A stretch of DNA of 64,000 nucleotides from Streptomyces sp. Tu 3180 (GCF_009852415.1 NZ_WOXS01000002.1:62001-126000); one strand, 5' to 3'. Positions 26,525 to 35,985 are shown, numbered from the stretch's first letter. The notes: generated by a model not told the origin, from the sequence alone. Translations and numbers: made by a program.

Positions 26525-28516
26525 ATGGGAGACATGAAAGACGCGAACGACCCGGTCGTGCCCGAGGTGGTGGACAGCCCGGCTCTCAGGCCGCAGCCGA
26601 CCGGGCGGCTGGCGCGCTGGATGCTGCGCCACCAGGTACAGCCCGTCGGGCCGGCGGCCGGCGAGGCACACGCAGAGCCGCACGCCTGGTGGAAGGTGAT
26701 GTGCCTGACCGGAGTCGACTACTTCTCCAGCCTCGCCTATGTTCCGGCCATCGCCGCGCTCGCCGCCGGTGCGGTTTCCCCCCTGGCGACGCTGCTGATC
26801 GTGGCGCTGACCCTGCTCGGGATGCTGCCGATGTACCGGCGGGTTGCCAAGGAGAGCCCTCACGGTGCCGGATCGGTGGCGATGCTGGAGGACCTGCTGC
26901 CGTTCTGGTGGGGCAAGCTGTTCGTCCTGGTCCTGCTCGGCTTCGTCGCCACATCGTGGATCATCACCATCACCCTGTCGACCGCGGACGCCTCCGTCCA
27001 TGTGGTGGAGAACCCCTTCTTCCCCGAGGCCCTGCACGGCCACGAGGTCGCCCTCACCGTGGCACTGCTGCTGGTCCTCGGGGGTGTGTTCCTGCTCGGC
27101 TTCAGCGAAGCCGTCAGTGTCGCCATCCCCCTGGTCGCGGTCTTCCTGATGCTCAACGCGGTCGTCATCGCCGTCGGCCTGGCCCACGTCATCACCACCC
27201 CCGGCGCCTTCTCCGCGTGGACGGACGCGCTCGTCGAGGGCGGCGGCGGCTTCGGCGACCTGATGACGCCGGCGCTCCTGGCGTTCCCGCTGCTCGTGCT
27301 GGGCCTGTCCGGCTTCGAGACCGGCGTGAGCATGATGCCCCTGGTCTCCGCCGCCGGTGCCGACGACGAGGAACGGCTGCGCTCACGCATCCGCAACACC
27401 CGCATGTTGCTGACCACCGCCGCCCTCATCATGAGCGTCTACCTGCTGGCCTCCAGCTTCGTCACCACCGTCCTCATCCCCGAGGACGAGTTCCAGCCCG
27501 GTGGCGCGGCCAACGGCCGGGCCCTGGCGTGGCTCGCCCACGAGCACGTGGGGGAGGCGTTCGGCACGGTCTACGACATCAGCACCATCCTGATCCTGTG
27601 GTTCGCCGGCGCGTCCGCCATGGCGGGGCTGATCAACATCGTGCCCCGCTATCTGCCCGACTACGGCATGGCCCCCGAATGGGGACGCGCGGTGCGGCCC
27701 GTGGTGCTCGTCTACACCGCCCTGTGCATCCTCATCACCATCGCCTTCGACGCCGACGTCGACGCCCAGGCCGGCGCGTACGCCACCGGCATCCTGGCCA
27801 TGATGGTCTCCGGCGCCTTCGCCGTCACCGTCTCCGTGGCACGCAGCGGCCGCCGGGCGATCGCCGCCGGATTCACGCTGCTCACCCTGGTACTGCTCTA
27901 CGCCCTGATCTACAACATCGTCGACAAGCCCGACGGCATCACCATCTCCGGCTTCTTCATCGCCGGCATCATCATCGTCTCGCTGATCTCCCGCGTGTCC
28001 CGCACCACGGAGCTGCGCGCCGACCGCATCGTCTTCGACGAGACCGCCCGCCGGTTCGTCACCCGCACCCTGGCCCACGACAACGCCATCAACATCATCG
28101 CCAACCGCCGCCAGGCCGGCGACAGCGCCGAATACCGCGACAAGGAACGAGAACAACGCGGCGCCAACCCGGTCCCCGGGCCGGCCGACGTGCTGTTCCT
28201 GGAGATCGACGTAGTCGACCCCTCCGATTTCAGCGAAGTCCTCACCGTCCACGGCGTCGAGGTCGACGGGCACCGGATCCTGCGTGCCGAGGCCCCGGCC
28301 GCTCCGAACGCCATCGCCGCGATCCTTCTCGCCCTGCGCGACACCACCGGCACCCAGCCGCACTGCTACTTCGCCTGGGCCGAGGGAAGCCCCATAAAGC
28401 ACATGTTCCGCTACTTCCTCCTCGGCCGCGGCGACACCGCCCCCGTCACCCGCGAGATCATCCGCAAACACGAACCCGACCCCAGCCGCCGGCCCGGCAT
28501 CCACGTCGGCGGCTGA
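26525..28516 (+). CDS. APC-superfamily transporter with cytoplasmic C-domain
   Basis: The 663-residue protein has an N-terminal cytoplasmic stretch (about 1-55), then about 12 hydrophobic segments of the amino acid-polyamine-organocation fold, beginning with the signature [20 protein letters not shown], and a roughly 165-residue soluble C-terminal domain. The form resembles KimA-type K+ importers and amino-acid permeases; annotation alone cannot separate these. Its place just after the kdp operon favours K+ uptake, as inference. The start follows GAGGAAAGCCG. The gene ends 14 bp before an IS6 element, so downstream genes may be lost. Confidence 0.85.
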   Translation: MGDMKDANDPVVPEVVDSPALRPQPTGRLARWMLRHQVQPVGPAAGEAHAEPHAWWKVMCLTGVDYFSSLAYVPAIAALAAGAVSPLATLLIVALTLLGMLPMYRRVAKESPHGAGSVAMLEDLLPFWWGKLFVLVLLGFVATSWIITITLSTADASVHVVENPFFPEALHGHEVALTVALLLVLGGVFLLGFSEAVSVAIPLVAVFLMLNAVVIAVGLAHVITTPGAFSAWTDALVEGGGGFGDLMTPALLAFPLLVLGLSGFETGVSMMPLVSAAGADDEERLRSRIRNTRMLLTTAALIMSVYLLASSFVTTVLIPEDEFQPGGAANGRALAWLAHEHVGEAFGTVYDISTILILWFAGASAMAGLINIVPRYLPDYGMAPEWGRAVRPVVLVYTALCILITIAFDADVDAQAGAYATGILAMMVSGAFAVTVSVARSGRRAIAAGFTLLTLVLLYALIYNIVDKPDGITISGFFIAGIIIVSLISRVSRTTELRADRIVFDETARRFVTRTLAHDNAINIIANRRQAGDSAEYRDKEREQRGANPVPGPADVLFLEIDVVDPSDFSEVLTVHGVEVDGHRILRAEAPAAPNAIAAILLALRDTTGTQPHCYFAWAEGSPIKHMFRYFLLGRGDTAPVTREIIRKHEPDPSRRPGIHVGG

Positions 28517-28529
28517 CCAGGACACCAGA

Positions 28530-29397
28530 GGGCGTTGTCACGTTGGCTGACCGGCCTGGGATGATCTTGGAGTTGGTTGTGCCGGGGAGGGTTCGCTCGT
28601 GTCGTCCGCGTCGCCGTCGTACAAGGGGCACCGGTACCCGGTCGAGGTGATCGCGCACTGCGTGTGGCTGTACTTCCGTTTCCCGCTCAGCTTCCGCGAG
28701 GCCGAGGAGCTCATGCTCGAGCGCGGTGTGCCCGTCTCCCACGAGACGGTCCGGCGCTGGTGCGTGAAGTTCGGGCGGATCTACGCGAGCGGCCTGCGCC
28801 GCCGGCGGCCCCGGCCGGGCGACAAGTGGCACCTGGACGAGGTCTTCGTGAGGATCAACGGTGAGTTGAAGTACCTGTGGCGGGCCGTCGACGCCGACGG
28901 CGCCGTCCTCGACGTCCTCGTGCAGAACCGGCGGGACAAGGCCGCGGCCCGGTGTTTCCTCCGCCGCCTGCTGAAGGCGACCCGCACGGTGCCCCGGGTG
29001 ATCGTCACCGACAAGCTGCGCTCCTACCGAGCGGCCCACCGCGAGGTCATGCCCTCGGTCGAGCACCGCTCGCACAAGGGCCTGAACAACCGGGCCGAGA
29101 ACAGCCACCAGCCCACCCGGCAGCGCGAACGCGCCATGAAAGGCTTCCGTGGCATCGGCGGAACCCAGCGGTTCTGGCCGCGTTCAGCGGCATCTCACCC
29201 TCACTTCCGGCCCCGCCGCCACCTGATGACCGCCCCCGACTACCGCGCCGAGACGACCATCCGCTTCGCCATCTGGGACCAGATCACCGGCGCCGCCGGC
29301 CAGCCCGCCAAGGCCTGAGCACCGGCCCGGACCCCGGCCCCTACCACGCCCCGACGCGCCGCCAGAGACCCACGCGCCCAATAATGTGACAGCGCCC
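28530..29397 (+). mobile_element. IS6-family insertion sequence
   Basis: The element is about 868 bp. Inverted ends GGGCGTTGTCACGTT (28530-28544) and AATGTGACAGCGCCC (29383-29397; reverse complement GGGCGCTGTCACATT) match at 13 of 15 positions. No 8-bp target duplication is seen: the left flank is the end of the APC gene and the right flank is the middle of a broken secreted protein. This fits IS6 replicative deletion or recombination. Confidence 0.85.
28599..29318 (+). CDS. IS6-family transposase
   Basis: The 239-residue DDE transposase shows the IS6 N-terminus (GHRYPVEVIAHCVWLYFRF), helix-turn-helix SFREAEELMLERGVPVSHET, first Asp in KWHLDEVFV, second Asp in VIVTDKLRSY and the Glu in NNRAENSHQPTRQRER. 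Between about residues 192 and 203 the usual FLAAFSGISPHF is replaced by WPRSAASHPHF: one base is missing after GGTTC and one is extra before CCTCAC, so the frame is shifted and restored within about 30 bases. The catalytic residues remain, but the altered segment may affect activity. Confidence 0.9.
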   Translation: MSSASPSYKGHRYPVEVIAHCVWLYFRFPLSFREAEELMLERGVPVSHETVRRWCVKFGRIYASGLRRRRPRPGDKWHLDEVFVRINGELKYLWRAVDADGAVLDVLVQNRRDKAAARCFLRRLLKATRTVPRVIVTDKLRSYRAAHREVMPSVEHRSHKGLNNRAENSHQPTRQRERAMKGFRGIGGTQRFWPRSAASHPHFRPRRHLMTAPDYRAETTIRFAIWDQITGAAGQPAKA

Positions 29398-29571
29398 GCC
29401 AGCGGATCCGGCGGCGGGTACAGCAGCGGCAATGACGACGGCGGCGGCCGCGTCTCTTACCAGAACTGCGACGCCGCCCGCGCCGCCGGTGCCGCACCCG
29501 TTCACCGCGGCGAACCCGGGTACGGCTCCCTTCTAGACCGTGACGGCGACGGCACCGGCTGCGACAGCTGA
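29398..29571 (+). pseudogene. 3' end of an excalibur-domain secreted protein
   Basis: The remaining residues include SYQNCDAARAAGAAPVHRGE and DRDGDGTGCDS, the Ca-binding excalibur domain with its Cys pair and DxDxDG loop. The N-terminal part, including any signal peptide, is missing where the IS6 end begins, and the apparent start (at 29386) uses IS sequence. A short Gly-rich linker precedes the domain. The original was probably an extracellular or surface protein. Confidence 0.8.
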
Positions 29572-29684
29572 TACGCAGCAAGCCCGTCGGCATGCCGCTC
29601 CCGCTGACCCCGACTTCCAGTAGCGACCCCACACCGTCGCGTTGAAGCCATAAGGGAGGTGCTGGATGGGTGGCGGGCCGGCGT

Positions 29685-30119
29685 TCAGGCGGGCTCGCGG
29701 CCCTGAGCGATGGCGCGTCGGTAGTACTCGTAGAGGCCGTCGAAGACCGGGTTGACGACGGCCATGGTGTGGGGGTCGTCGCCGGTCATGGACAACCCCC
29801 GCAGAACGACGTCGAGGCCGGGGGCTTCCGGTGTGTGGAAGCGTTCGTCATCGATGTCGGCCTCGTGAACGATGTCCGCGATACGCCGCAGCGCGGGATC
29901 GTCGGTCAGCCGGTGCACGCGCAGGATCGTCTCGAAGCTGCAGTCGCCGTGGTGGTGGCCGAGTTCGACGCCACGCATGTCGAAGGGAGTGGCGTCGCCG
30001 GGGACGTGGGCGGGGTCAGTGACGAACACGAACTCGGCCGCGGGGTCGATGAAGCGGCCGATCAGCCAGGCGCAGGCGGCGCGGTCGATGTGGATGCCGG
30101 CGCGGGTGACCCACTTCAT
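29685..30119 (-). CDS. chrB2: ChrB C-terminal domain protein (chromate resistance)
   Basis: The 144-residue protein begins MKWVTRAGIHIDRAACAWLI, the ChrB C-terminal domain, and includes GHHHGDCSFETILRVH with His and Cys residues likely to bind metal or chromate. In proteobacteria ChrB is one protein that senses chromate and activates chr genes; here its two halves are separate genes. The ATG overlaps the stop of the upstream half (ATGA), so the two are coupled and probably form a complex. Confidence 0.88.
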   Translation of the reverse strand: MKWVTRAGIHIDRAACAWLIGRFIDPAAEFVFVTDPAHVPGDATPFDMRGVELGHHHGDCSFETILRVHRLTDDPALRRIADIVHEADIDDERFHTPEAPGLDVVLRGLSMTGDDPHTMAVVNPVFDGLYEYYRRAIAQGREPA

Positions 30120-30610
30120 GCGGTGCTCTCTTCCGTGGTGTCGGCGGGGTGCAGGGCGTTGACGGCTTGCTCGGCGGTGTCCCGGTCGGGTGGGGGGAAG
30201 TAATCGCGGCGCTGGATGCGCCGCAGTTCGGCGCGCAGCCTGGTCAGCGCGCGCCGCCGTTCGGCGTCGTCCCCCGCGCGGGCGGCTTCGGCCTCGGCGT
30301 GCACGTGCTGGTACTCGACGGCGCGGTCCTGCGTCATCGCGTCGATGAGCCGCTGTTCGTCGCCGGCGGCGGCCGGGTGGGCGATCCACACGGTGGCGGC
30401 GCCGCCGAAGTCGGTGACCTCCTCGGCGATCCACTCCAGCTGCTCGCGGGTACGGGCATCGGCGGGCAGCGCGATCAGACCGTCGCTGATCTGCGCGACG
30501 CCCAGGCGCTTGAGCTTGCGCCACACGGCGATCCGCGGGGTCGAGGGCTCCCGGGGCAGCCGGTAGGAGAGCAGCACCCACTGGCGCTGCTCGGTGTCCG
30601 GGCCGCTCAC
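30116..30610 (-). CDS. chrB1: ChrB N-terminal domain protein (chromate regulator)
   Basis: The 164-residue protein holds the ChrB N-terminal domain (WVLLSYRLPREPSTPRIAVW, RKLKRLGVAQISDGL) and a helical basic C-terminal stretch (RRALTRLRAELRRIQRRDYF). It is likely the DNA-binding half of a split ChrB. The start is the GTG at 30610. It overlaps the stop of a 20-codon leader ORF by GTGA, which compensates for the lack of a Shine-Dalgarno of its own. The two halves of chrB are divergent from chrA around a 16-bp palindrome that it may bind. Confidence 0.85.
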   Translation of the reverse strand: MSGPDTEQRQWVLLSYRLPREPSTPRIAVWRKLKRLGVAQISDGLIALPADARTREQLEWIAEEVTDFGGAATVWIAHPAAAGDEQRLIDAMTQDRAVEYQHVHAEAEAARAGDDAERRRALTRLRAELRRIQRRDYFPPPDRDTAEQAVNALHPADTTEESTA

Positions 30611-30669
30611 GCGAGGAGTCCCGGGGCCCTGGTCGCGTCCGGCGGCTGCAATGAATTGTTCATGTCCAT
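30607..30669 (-). CDS. 20-codon leader ORF coupled to chrB1
   Basis: MDMNNSLQPPDATRAPGLLA starts at an ATG just after GGGGG, 40 bp from the chrA-chrB palindrome. Its TGA overlaps the chrB1 GTG. chrB1 has no Shine-Dalgarno, so translation of this leader probably delivers ribosomes to it. It may be only a coupling device; no domain is present. Confidence 0.6.
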   Translation of the reverse strand: MDMNNSLQPPDATRAPGLLA

Positions 30670-30705
30670 CCCCCGAGAACCGCCTTCCTCCGACCCGAGG
30701 TTTGA

Positions 30706-30721
30706 TGTAACCATGGTTACA
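30706..30721. promoter_or_regulatory. 16-bp palindrome between chrB and chrA
   Basis: TGTAACCATGGTTACA is a perfect inverted repeat centred between the divergent chrB leader and chrA. It is the best candidate operator for the ChrB regulator or another dimer. The assignment is from position and symmetry only. Confidence 0.7.
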
Positions 30722-30818
30722 CAACAATGGGCGGGTGGGTGGCGCGGTCGCGCACGCCCGGACCGTCCGGACCCCGGCCGCCTCATACGGCCTGATCAGG
30801 ACGAAAAAGGGAGTGCCG

Positions 30819-32231
30819 GTGACCGCCACCGACCAGCCGCCCAGCCCCCGGGCACGAGCCGACCGCGCCGCCGGTGTCGGCGGGGACGTGATCCCGCTGC
30901 GGCAGGCGACCCGCGCCTGGTTCACGATCTCCTGGCAGACCTTTGGCGGCCCCGCCGGGCAGATAGCCGTGATGCAGCGGGCCCTGGTCGAGGACAAACG
31001 CTGGGTCGGCCAGCAGCGGTTCAACCACGCCCTGTCCTACTGCATGCTCCTGCCCGGCCCCGAAGCCCAGCAGCTCGCGATCTACACCGGCTGGCTCCTC
31101 AACGGCACCCGCGGCGGCCTCATCGCCGGCACTCTCTTCGTCCTCCCGGGTGTCCTCGCCCTGCTCGCCCTGTCCGCCCTGTACGTCGCCTTCGGCTCGA
31201 CGGCAGCCGTCACCGGCGTCTTCGCCGGACTGGCTCCTGCGGTGGTCGCGATCGTCGCCCAGGCTGTCTCCCGGGTCGCCCAGCGGTCCTTGACCCACCC
31301 GCTGCTCATCGCCCTGGCGGCGGCCTCGTTCGCGGCGCTGGCCCTGTTCTCGGTGCCGTTCCCCGCGGTCATCGCCGCCGCGGCCCTCGCCGGCTGGCTC
31401 ATCGGCCGGTACAAGCCCGATGCGCTCAAGCCCGCAGGCGGCCACGGGAAGGACGGCGGAGCGCCGCCGCTGATCCCCGACGACGCGCTCCACCACGAGC
31501 AGCCCAGCCGCCGCCGCACCTGGCGCATCCTCGCGATCGGCCTGCTGCTGTGGGCCGTCCCCGTCGCCGCGGTCGCCCTGCTGACAGGTACCGGCAGCGT
31601 GTTCACCACGCAGGGGGTGTTCTTCTCCGGCACCGCGCTGGTCACCTTCGGCGGCGCCTACGCGGTCCTGGCCTACGTCGCCCAGCAGGCCGTGCAGACC
31701 TACGGCTGGCTCACGCCGAAGGAGATGGTCAGCGGCCTGGCCCTGGCCGAGACCACCCCGGGGCCGCTGATCATGGTGGTGCAGTTCGTCGCGTTCCTCG
31801 GCGCCTACCGCGCCCCCGGCACTCTCGACCCTTGGGCCGCGGCCCTGCTCGGCGCGCTGCTGACCACCTGGGTCACCTTCGTGCCCTGCTTCCTGTTCAT
31901 CTTCCTCGGCGCCCCCTACATCGAGCGCCTGCGCGGCAACCGGCGCATCTCCGCCGCCCTGACCGGCATCACCGCAGCCGTCGTCGGCGTCATCGCCAAC
32001 CTCGCCCTCTACTTCGCCGAACACGCCCTCTTCACAGACGTGGACGAGAAGGTCTTCGGGCCGGTGACCCTCGCGCTGCCGGACCTGGGCACGCTGCGTC
32101 CCGTGGCCCTCGTGATCACCGTGGTCGCGGCGCTGCTGATCTTCAAAATCCGGTGGAGCGTCCTGCGCACCCTCGGCATCTGCGCGGTCCTCGGGCTGGG
32201 CGCCGCTCTGGTGGGGCTGCCCGGTATCTGA
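30819..32231 (+). CDS. chrA: chromate efflux transporter ChrA
   Basis: The 470-residue membrane protein is a long-chain CHR-family chromate/H+ antiporter with two homologous halves. Visible family segments are FGGPAGQIAVMQR, LPGPEAQQLAIYTGW and, in the second half, FGGAYAVLAYVAQQAV and AETTPGPLIMVVQFVAFLGA. The GTG at 30819 follows AAAAAGGGAG at the best spacing; a GTG two codons upstream is possible. It is divergent from the two chrB genes, the classic resistance layout. Confidence 0.95.
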   Translation: MTATDQPPSPRARADRAAGVGGDVIPLRQATRAWFTISWQTFGGPAGQIAVMQRALVEDKRWVGQQRFNHALSYCMLLPGPEAQQLAIYTGWLLNGTRGGLIAGTLFVLPGVLALLALSALYVAFGSTAAVTGVFAGLAPAVVAIVAQAVSRVAQRSLTHPLLIALAAASFAALALFSVPFPAVIAAAALAGWLIGRYKPDALKPAGGHGKDGGAPPLIPDDALHHEQPSRRRTWRILAIGLLLWAVPVAAVALLTGTGSVFTTQGVFFSGTALVTFGGAYAVLAYVAQQAVQTYGWLTPKEMVSGLALAETTPGPLIMVVQFVAFLGAYRAPGTLDPWAAALLGALLTTWVTFVPCFLFIFLGAPYIERLRGNRRISAALTGITAAVVGVIANLALYFAEHALFTDVDEKVFGPVTLALPDLGTLRPVALVITVVAALLIFKIRWSVLRTLGICAVLGLGAALVGLPGI

Positions 32232-32460
32232 ATCACGGGCGGACTACTCGCATCCCGCGGCCCGGGCAAGCCCCGGATGACCACGAAGGCCGCCGGGGCC
32301 GCTGTCACTTGGCCCTCGTCCCCGACATCTGTCGCAGACTCATCGGCCGACCTTCAGTGAGCCTCCGCCAAATTGAAGGCGCAGGTCAAAGGGCTGGTGT
32401 GATCGGTGCTCGAGGTACTCACGCTGGTCGTGGGCGGGAGTCCACGGAGAAGATCGTCCG

Positions 32461-33295
32461 TCAACGGTTGACTTCGAGGTTCGTCAGGACGAGCAGGGCG
32501 CGCAGGAGGCGGGTGGCGCGGGCGGGGTCGGTGCGGAGTTTGGTGAGGGTCCGCCAGTTCTTGAGGTGGGCGGAGTCGTGCTCGACCGGTGCGCGTCCGA
32601 CGGCGAGGACGCGGTCGGCTTCCTTCTCGCCCAGGGTGAGCTTGTGGGTGCGGCTGGCGGCGTAACCGGTGACGATCACGGGGTCGAGCATGTCGTTGTC
32701 CAGGCCGCGGAAGCCGAGGTGCGCGAGCGCCCCCGAGACCGGCGGTGCGCAGGTGGGCCAGGATGTGGTCGTGGCGGGCGGCGGTGTTGTCGTGGGTGCG
32801 GCCGGGCCGGGCGGCGGATATCCAGATCAGGCGGCCCTTTTCGTCGGTGAGGGCGAGGAAGTGCAGGCCGTGGCTGCGGTGCTTGCCGGAGTAGTTCCGC
32901 CGGTCGGCCTTGCCAGTGCGACGCTGGGGGCGGATGAGGGTGCCGTCGATCAGGACCACCTCCCCACCCTGCTTCGCGACCTTCTTCAAGGCGCGATCCA
33001 GGCACGGCGCCTGGGCGGCGAGCAGCCCGATAAGTTCGTCGCGCCAGCGGCGGACGGTGGACTCGGACACATCGTTTCCGCCGGCCATGTCGGCCAGGCG
33101 CTGGCCGTGGCGCAGCACGGCCAGGACGGTCACCGCGATCTCCCCCGGCGGCAGGATCCGCCGCCGGTGCCGGATCGCCTTCAGATGGCGCCGCAGCAGG
33201 TCGGCGAGGTGGTTGACGGTGCGCGTGGACAGCGGCAGACGGCACTGACGGTCAAGCGGGCAGGTGCCCTCGGCATACTCTTTGGTTTTCGTCAC
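32461..33295 (-). pseudogene. IS5-type transposase, one-base insertion
   Basis: The frame from 33295 (GTG) holds a helix-turn-helix part and a DDE domain (VVLIDGTLIRPQRRTG, then HGLHFLALTDEKGRLIWISA). At about 32729 an extra base in a C-tract shifts the frame, and the C-terminal part (MLDPVIVTGYAASRTHKLTL, VGRAPVEHDSAHLKNWRTL) is read in another frame to 32461. The Glu of VEH should be in the final active site. The element is inactive unless the change is programmed or an error. I could not place its inverted ends with confidence. Confidence 0.8.
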
Positions 33296-33387
33296 ACAAC
33301 TCCAACGGCCGCCGGGAGCAACGGGGTTACTCGCACCGCACCACTCCGGGCTGCTCTTGACGGGCTCGCCCCGAGGGCCGACGCCAG

Positions 33388-33939
33388 TCAGCAGGTCCGT
33401 GGGGTGTCGCGGTCCTGATCGGCCGAGTGGAACAGTTCGATGACACGTTCCTCGTACCGGACGCGGGCCGGGGAGAAGCCGTACGGCATCTTGCCGATGG
33501 CCTCCATCACGCTCATCCTCGCCCCGTCTTCTTCCTCGCCGACGTGCTCATCCTCCTGGTCCAGGAGGCCGTCGAGGGCCTCGTCCAGGCCGGATCCTTC
33601 GATGGCGGCTGCCAGGGCGGTCTCGTGATCACATCGCTGGGCGGCCAGGTCTTCGATGCGAGGGTCGTCGGGGGACAGGGTGTCGTCCAGGGCCGCCTCG
33701 GCCTCGGCCAGACGGTCCGAGGAAGGCGTGGCACGCCTTTGGCTCGGGGCGGAGCGCGTTCTTGCCGCGGACCTCTTGTCCGCGAAGATCTTGCGGCACC
33801 CGGCGGCGGTGAGGGCGTCGAGCTGCCGCTCCAGCTTCTGCCCGCCGGTCGAGACCCGGGCGTATCCGATCTTGATTTCGGTGCGGACGAGCGGCTCGGC
33901 GACGAGGAGCTCCGGCTCGGCCGGCTTGAGGGCGGCCAT
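33388..33939 (-). pseudogene. serine resolvase N-terminus joined to other sequence
   Basis: [20 protein letters not shown] is the N-terminal catalytic domain of a serine resolvase (catalytic Ser in ARVST). After [10 protein letters not shown] the frame slips one base (about 33772); the next frame reads [18 protein letters not shown], the expected continuation, and then stops matching. Downstream the sequence is an acidic unknown ([20 protein letters not shown] and on to [14 protein letters not shown]). So it is a broken, chimeric gene. It probably came from the transposon whose Tn3-type transposase fragment lies at 35986. Confidence 0.75.
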
Positions 33940-34245
33940 GGCCCCGGATCATGTCAGAAAACGGTGCTCCGGTGTTGTTGAACAACCTAGGTTTTTGAAG
34001 GGGTTTTTGAAGACTCTGCGGGGTTCGGGCGGCCTCGCGGGGCGATCTTCAGAAAACGAAGGTTCCTTGGCGAACCGGCAAGTGCTCAGGCGAACCGGAG
34101 GATAGTGCGGATGGCTTCCGCAACCGGCAGAGCGAAGGCACCCAGGAGGTGCAGGTTGAGCGAGACGAGAAGGAGAGCATCAGCTCGCCGCGGGTCCTCG
34201 CTGTCCTCGCACGGAGCGTCTGCCGTCGAGAGGGCGTGGGCGTGG
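33940..34245. other. no intact gene
   Basis: A short minus-strand run in this gap reads LLLVSLNLHLLGAFALPVAE and ends RTILRFA, which looks like the last helix of a membrane protein, but I see no start or site. The rest is without recognisable sequence. Confidence 0.45.
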
Positions 34246-34893
34246 CTATGTCATTCCGCCGGCGTCCGTGACCATGCGGACGAGGGTGTCGACGAGTTCG
34301 TCGGCGGTGGTGTGCCACTTGGCCGTGTCGAGGTGGCCGCTGAGCTCCATGCCCGCGATGCCGTGGGCGCTGGCCAGCAGCAAGGCGCCGTAGTGCCGTG
34401 CGTTCCGCTCTCCCGCGAGGGCGGCGACGATGTCCAGGAACTCGTCCTGGAAGCGTTCGGCCGCGCGGTCGGCCACGGCCGGGTCGCCTTCCGGCCCGCA
34501 TAGCTGGCGCCGGATGCGATCCATCCCGTCACCGAGCTGCCCGGGAAGGTTTGCGCGCCGCCTGAACAACAGCTGGTACAGGTGCGGCTGGTTCCGGCCG
34601 ACATCGATGAGGGCGCGGAGAGCGCCGCGCAGCTTCTCGGAGGCGGACAGGGCCGGGTCGGTCCGAAGGGCGTGCACCTGGTCGCCGATCCGTCCCCAGC
34701 TTTTGGCCGCGACGGCGGTCAGCAGGCTGTCCTTGCCCGTGAAGTGCCGGTACGGCGCTCCCCGGGTCACGCCTGCCCGCGCGCCCACCTCGCGCAAGGT
34801 GACCGCTTCGGGGCCGCCGAGGTCGAGGAGCTCGGCGGCCGCGTCGAGCAGAGCGCGGCGGGTGGCGGCGGCGGACTCGGCACGGGTGGTCAT
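34246..34893 (-). CDS. TetR/AcrR-family repressor of the divergent SDR gene
   Basis: The 215-residue protein begins MTTRAESAAATRRALLDAAA; the helix-turn-helix is AVTLREVGARAGVTRGAPYRHF (about residues 31-52) and the C-terminal domain is TetR_C type. An ATG at 34893 is chosen; ATGs at 34902 and 34905 would add a few residues. It is divergent from the SDR gene at 34945, and two copies of TGAC-GTCA dyads lie between and over the start codons. Confidence 0.88.
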   Translation of the reverse strand: MTTRAESAAATRRALLDAAAELLDLGGPEAVTLREVGARAGVTRGAPYRHFTGKDSLLTAVAAKSWGRIGDQVHALRTDPALSASEKLRGALRALIDVGRNQPHLYQLLFRRRANLPGQLGDGMDRIRRQLCGPEGDPAVADRAAERFQDEFLDIVAALAGERNARHYGALLLASAHGIAGMELSGHLDTAKWHTTADELVDTLVRMVTDAGGMT

Positions 34894-34910
34894 GACGCCC
34901 ATCATACAGT

Positions 34911-34921
34911 TGACAGCGTCA
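34911..34921. promoter_or_regulatory. TetR operator copy 1
   Basis: TGACAGCGTCA followed by TCTGAA. The same pattern is repeated 35 bp downstream, giving two direct copies of a palindrome. Confidence 0.7.
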
Positions 34922-34944
34922 TCTGAACCGGTACCGTACTCAAG

Positions 34945-35865
34945 GTGACAACGTCATCTGAAACCCAGAAGTTGATCGTCGTAACCGGAGCCTCCACGGG
35001 CATGGGCGCGTCAGCCGCCCGCGAACTGGCTCGCCAGGGATTTCACGTCCTGGCCGGCGTGCGACGCGACCGTGACGCCGACGCCATCCGATCGACCGGC
35101 ATCGAGCCGGTCATCCTCGACATCACCAAGTCCGAGCAGGTGGAGGCACTCGCCGCGCGGGTCGCCGACGACCCGCGCGCGCTGCACGCGCTCGTCAACA
35201 ACGCCGGCGTCCAGGTGAACGCCCCGGTCGAAGCCCTGCCGATGGCGGAGTGGCGGCGGGTGTTCGAAGTCAACCTCTTCGGCCACGTCGCCGTCACTCA
35301 AGCGCTCCTCCCCGCGCTGCTGCGCAGCAAGGGTCGTGTGATCAACATCAGCTCGGTCGGCGGCAAGTTCGCCATGGCCACATACGGCGCGTACGCCGGC
35401 GCGAAGTTCGCCCTGGAGGCGGTCAGCGACTCGCTCCGCCGGGAGGTCGCTCCGCTGGGCGTACAGGTGGTCGTGGTCGAGCCAGGCGGCGTCCGCACGG
35501 AGATGGCTGCCCGCGGGGTCGAGACGGCGAACCACCTGGCTGCCCAGATGACGCCGGAGCAGGACGAGCGCTACGGCGGCCTGGTCCAGGCGAACAACAA
35601 GTTGATGACCTCGGGCACTGCTTCAGGCTTGACCGCCGACGCCGCCGCCCGGGTCATCGCGAGGGCCGTGACGACGCGCAGACCGCGCACCCGCTACACC
35701 GCCGGCCGGGATGCCGCCCTGATCATGCGCCTGGGCCCGATGCTGTCCGACCGCACGCTCGACCGCGTCCTCGCCGCCAACCTGCGCCGCCACTACCCGA
35801 AGGGAGCCGTTGGCCGACGAGGACTCCACGAACGGCTCCGTCCCCTGTGGTGCGGCCACCGGTGA
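34945..35865 (+). CDS. short-chain dehydrogenase/reductase
   Basis: The 306-residue oxidoreductase has the classical SDR set: NAD(P)-binding TGASTGMGASAA (about residues 13-24), NNAG (about 89-92), Ser in NISSVGG and the catalytic YAGAK (Tyr and Lys). The Arg in GVRRDRDAD after strand 2 favours NADPH. The GTG start has no Shine-Dalgarno; TACCGT (34932-34937) lies 7 bp before it, so the mRNA is probably leaderless. The second TetR operator covers the start codon. The substrate is unknown. Confidence 0.88.
   Translation: MTTSSETQKLIVVTGASTGMGASAARELARQGFHVLAGVRRDRDADAIRSTGIEPVILDITKSEQVEALAARVADDPRALHALVNNAGVQVNAPVEALPMAEWRRVFEVNLFGHVAVTQALLPALLRSKGRVINISSVGGKFAMATYGAYAGAKFALEAVSDSLRREVAPLGVQVVVVEPGGVRTEMAARGVETANHLAAQMTPEQDERYGGLVQANNKLMTSGTASGLTADAAARVIARAVTTRRPRTRYTAGRDAALIMRLGPMLSDRTLDRVLAANLRRHYPKGAVGRRGLHERLRPLWCGHR
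34946..34956. promoter_or_regulatory. TetR operator copy 2, over the SDR start codon
   Basis: TGACAACGTCA followed by TCTGAA. It covers the GTG start at 34945 and so would block transcription of a leaderless message. Confidence 0.7.
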
Positions 35866-35985
35866 GCTCACGGTCGACGAACAAGGACTCTCCCGGCGTC
35901 AAGCCGCGGGCTCGCTGCACGAGCGTCGCACCGCGGCCAGACCACGGGCCACGGCTTTCATACGCAGGGCATCCACATCAGGTTC

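Noticed and set aside
28511..29420. An 8-bp target duplication for the IS6 element
   Set aside because: The bases on the two sides do not match.
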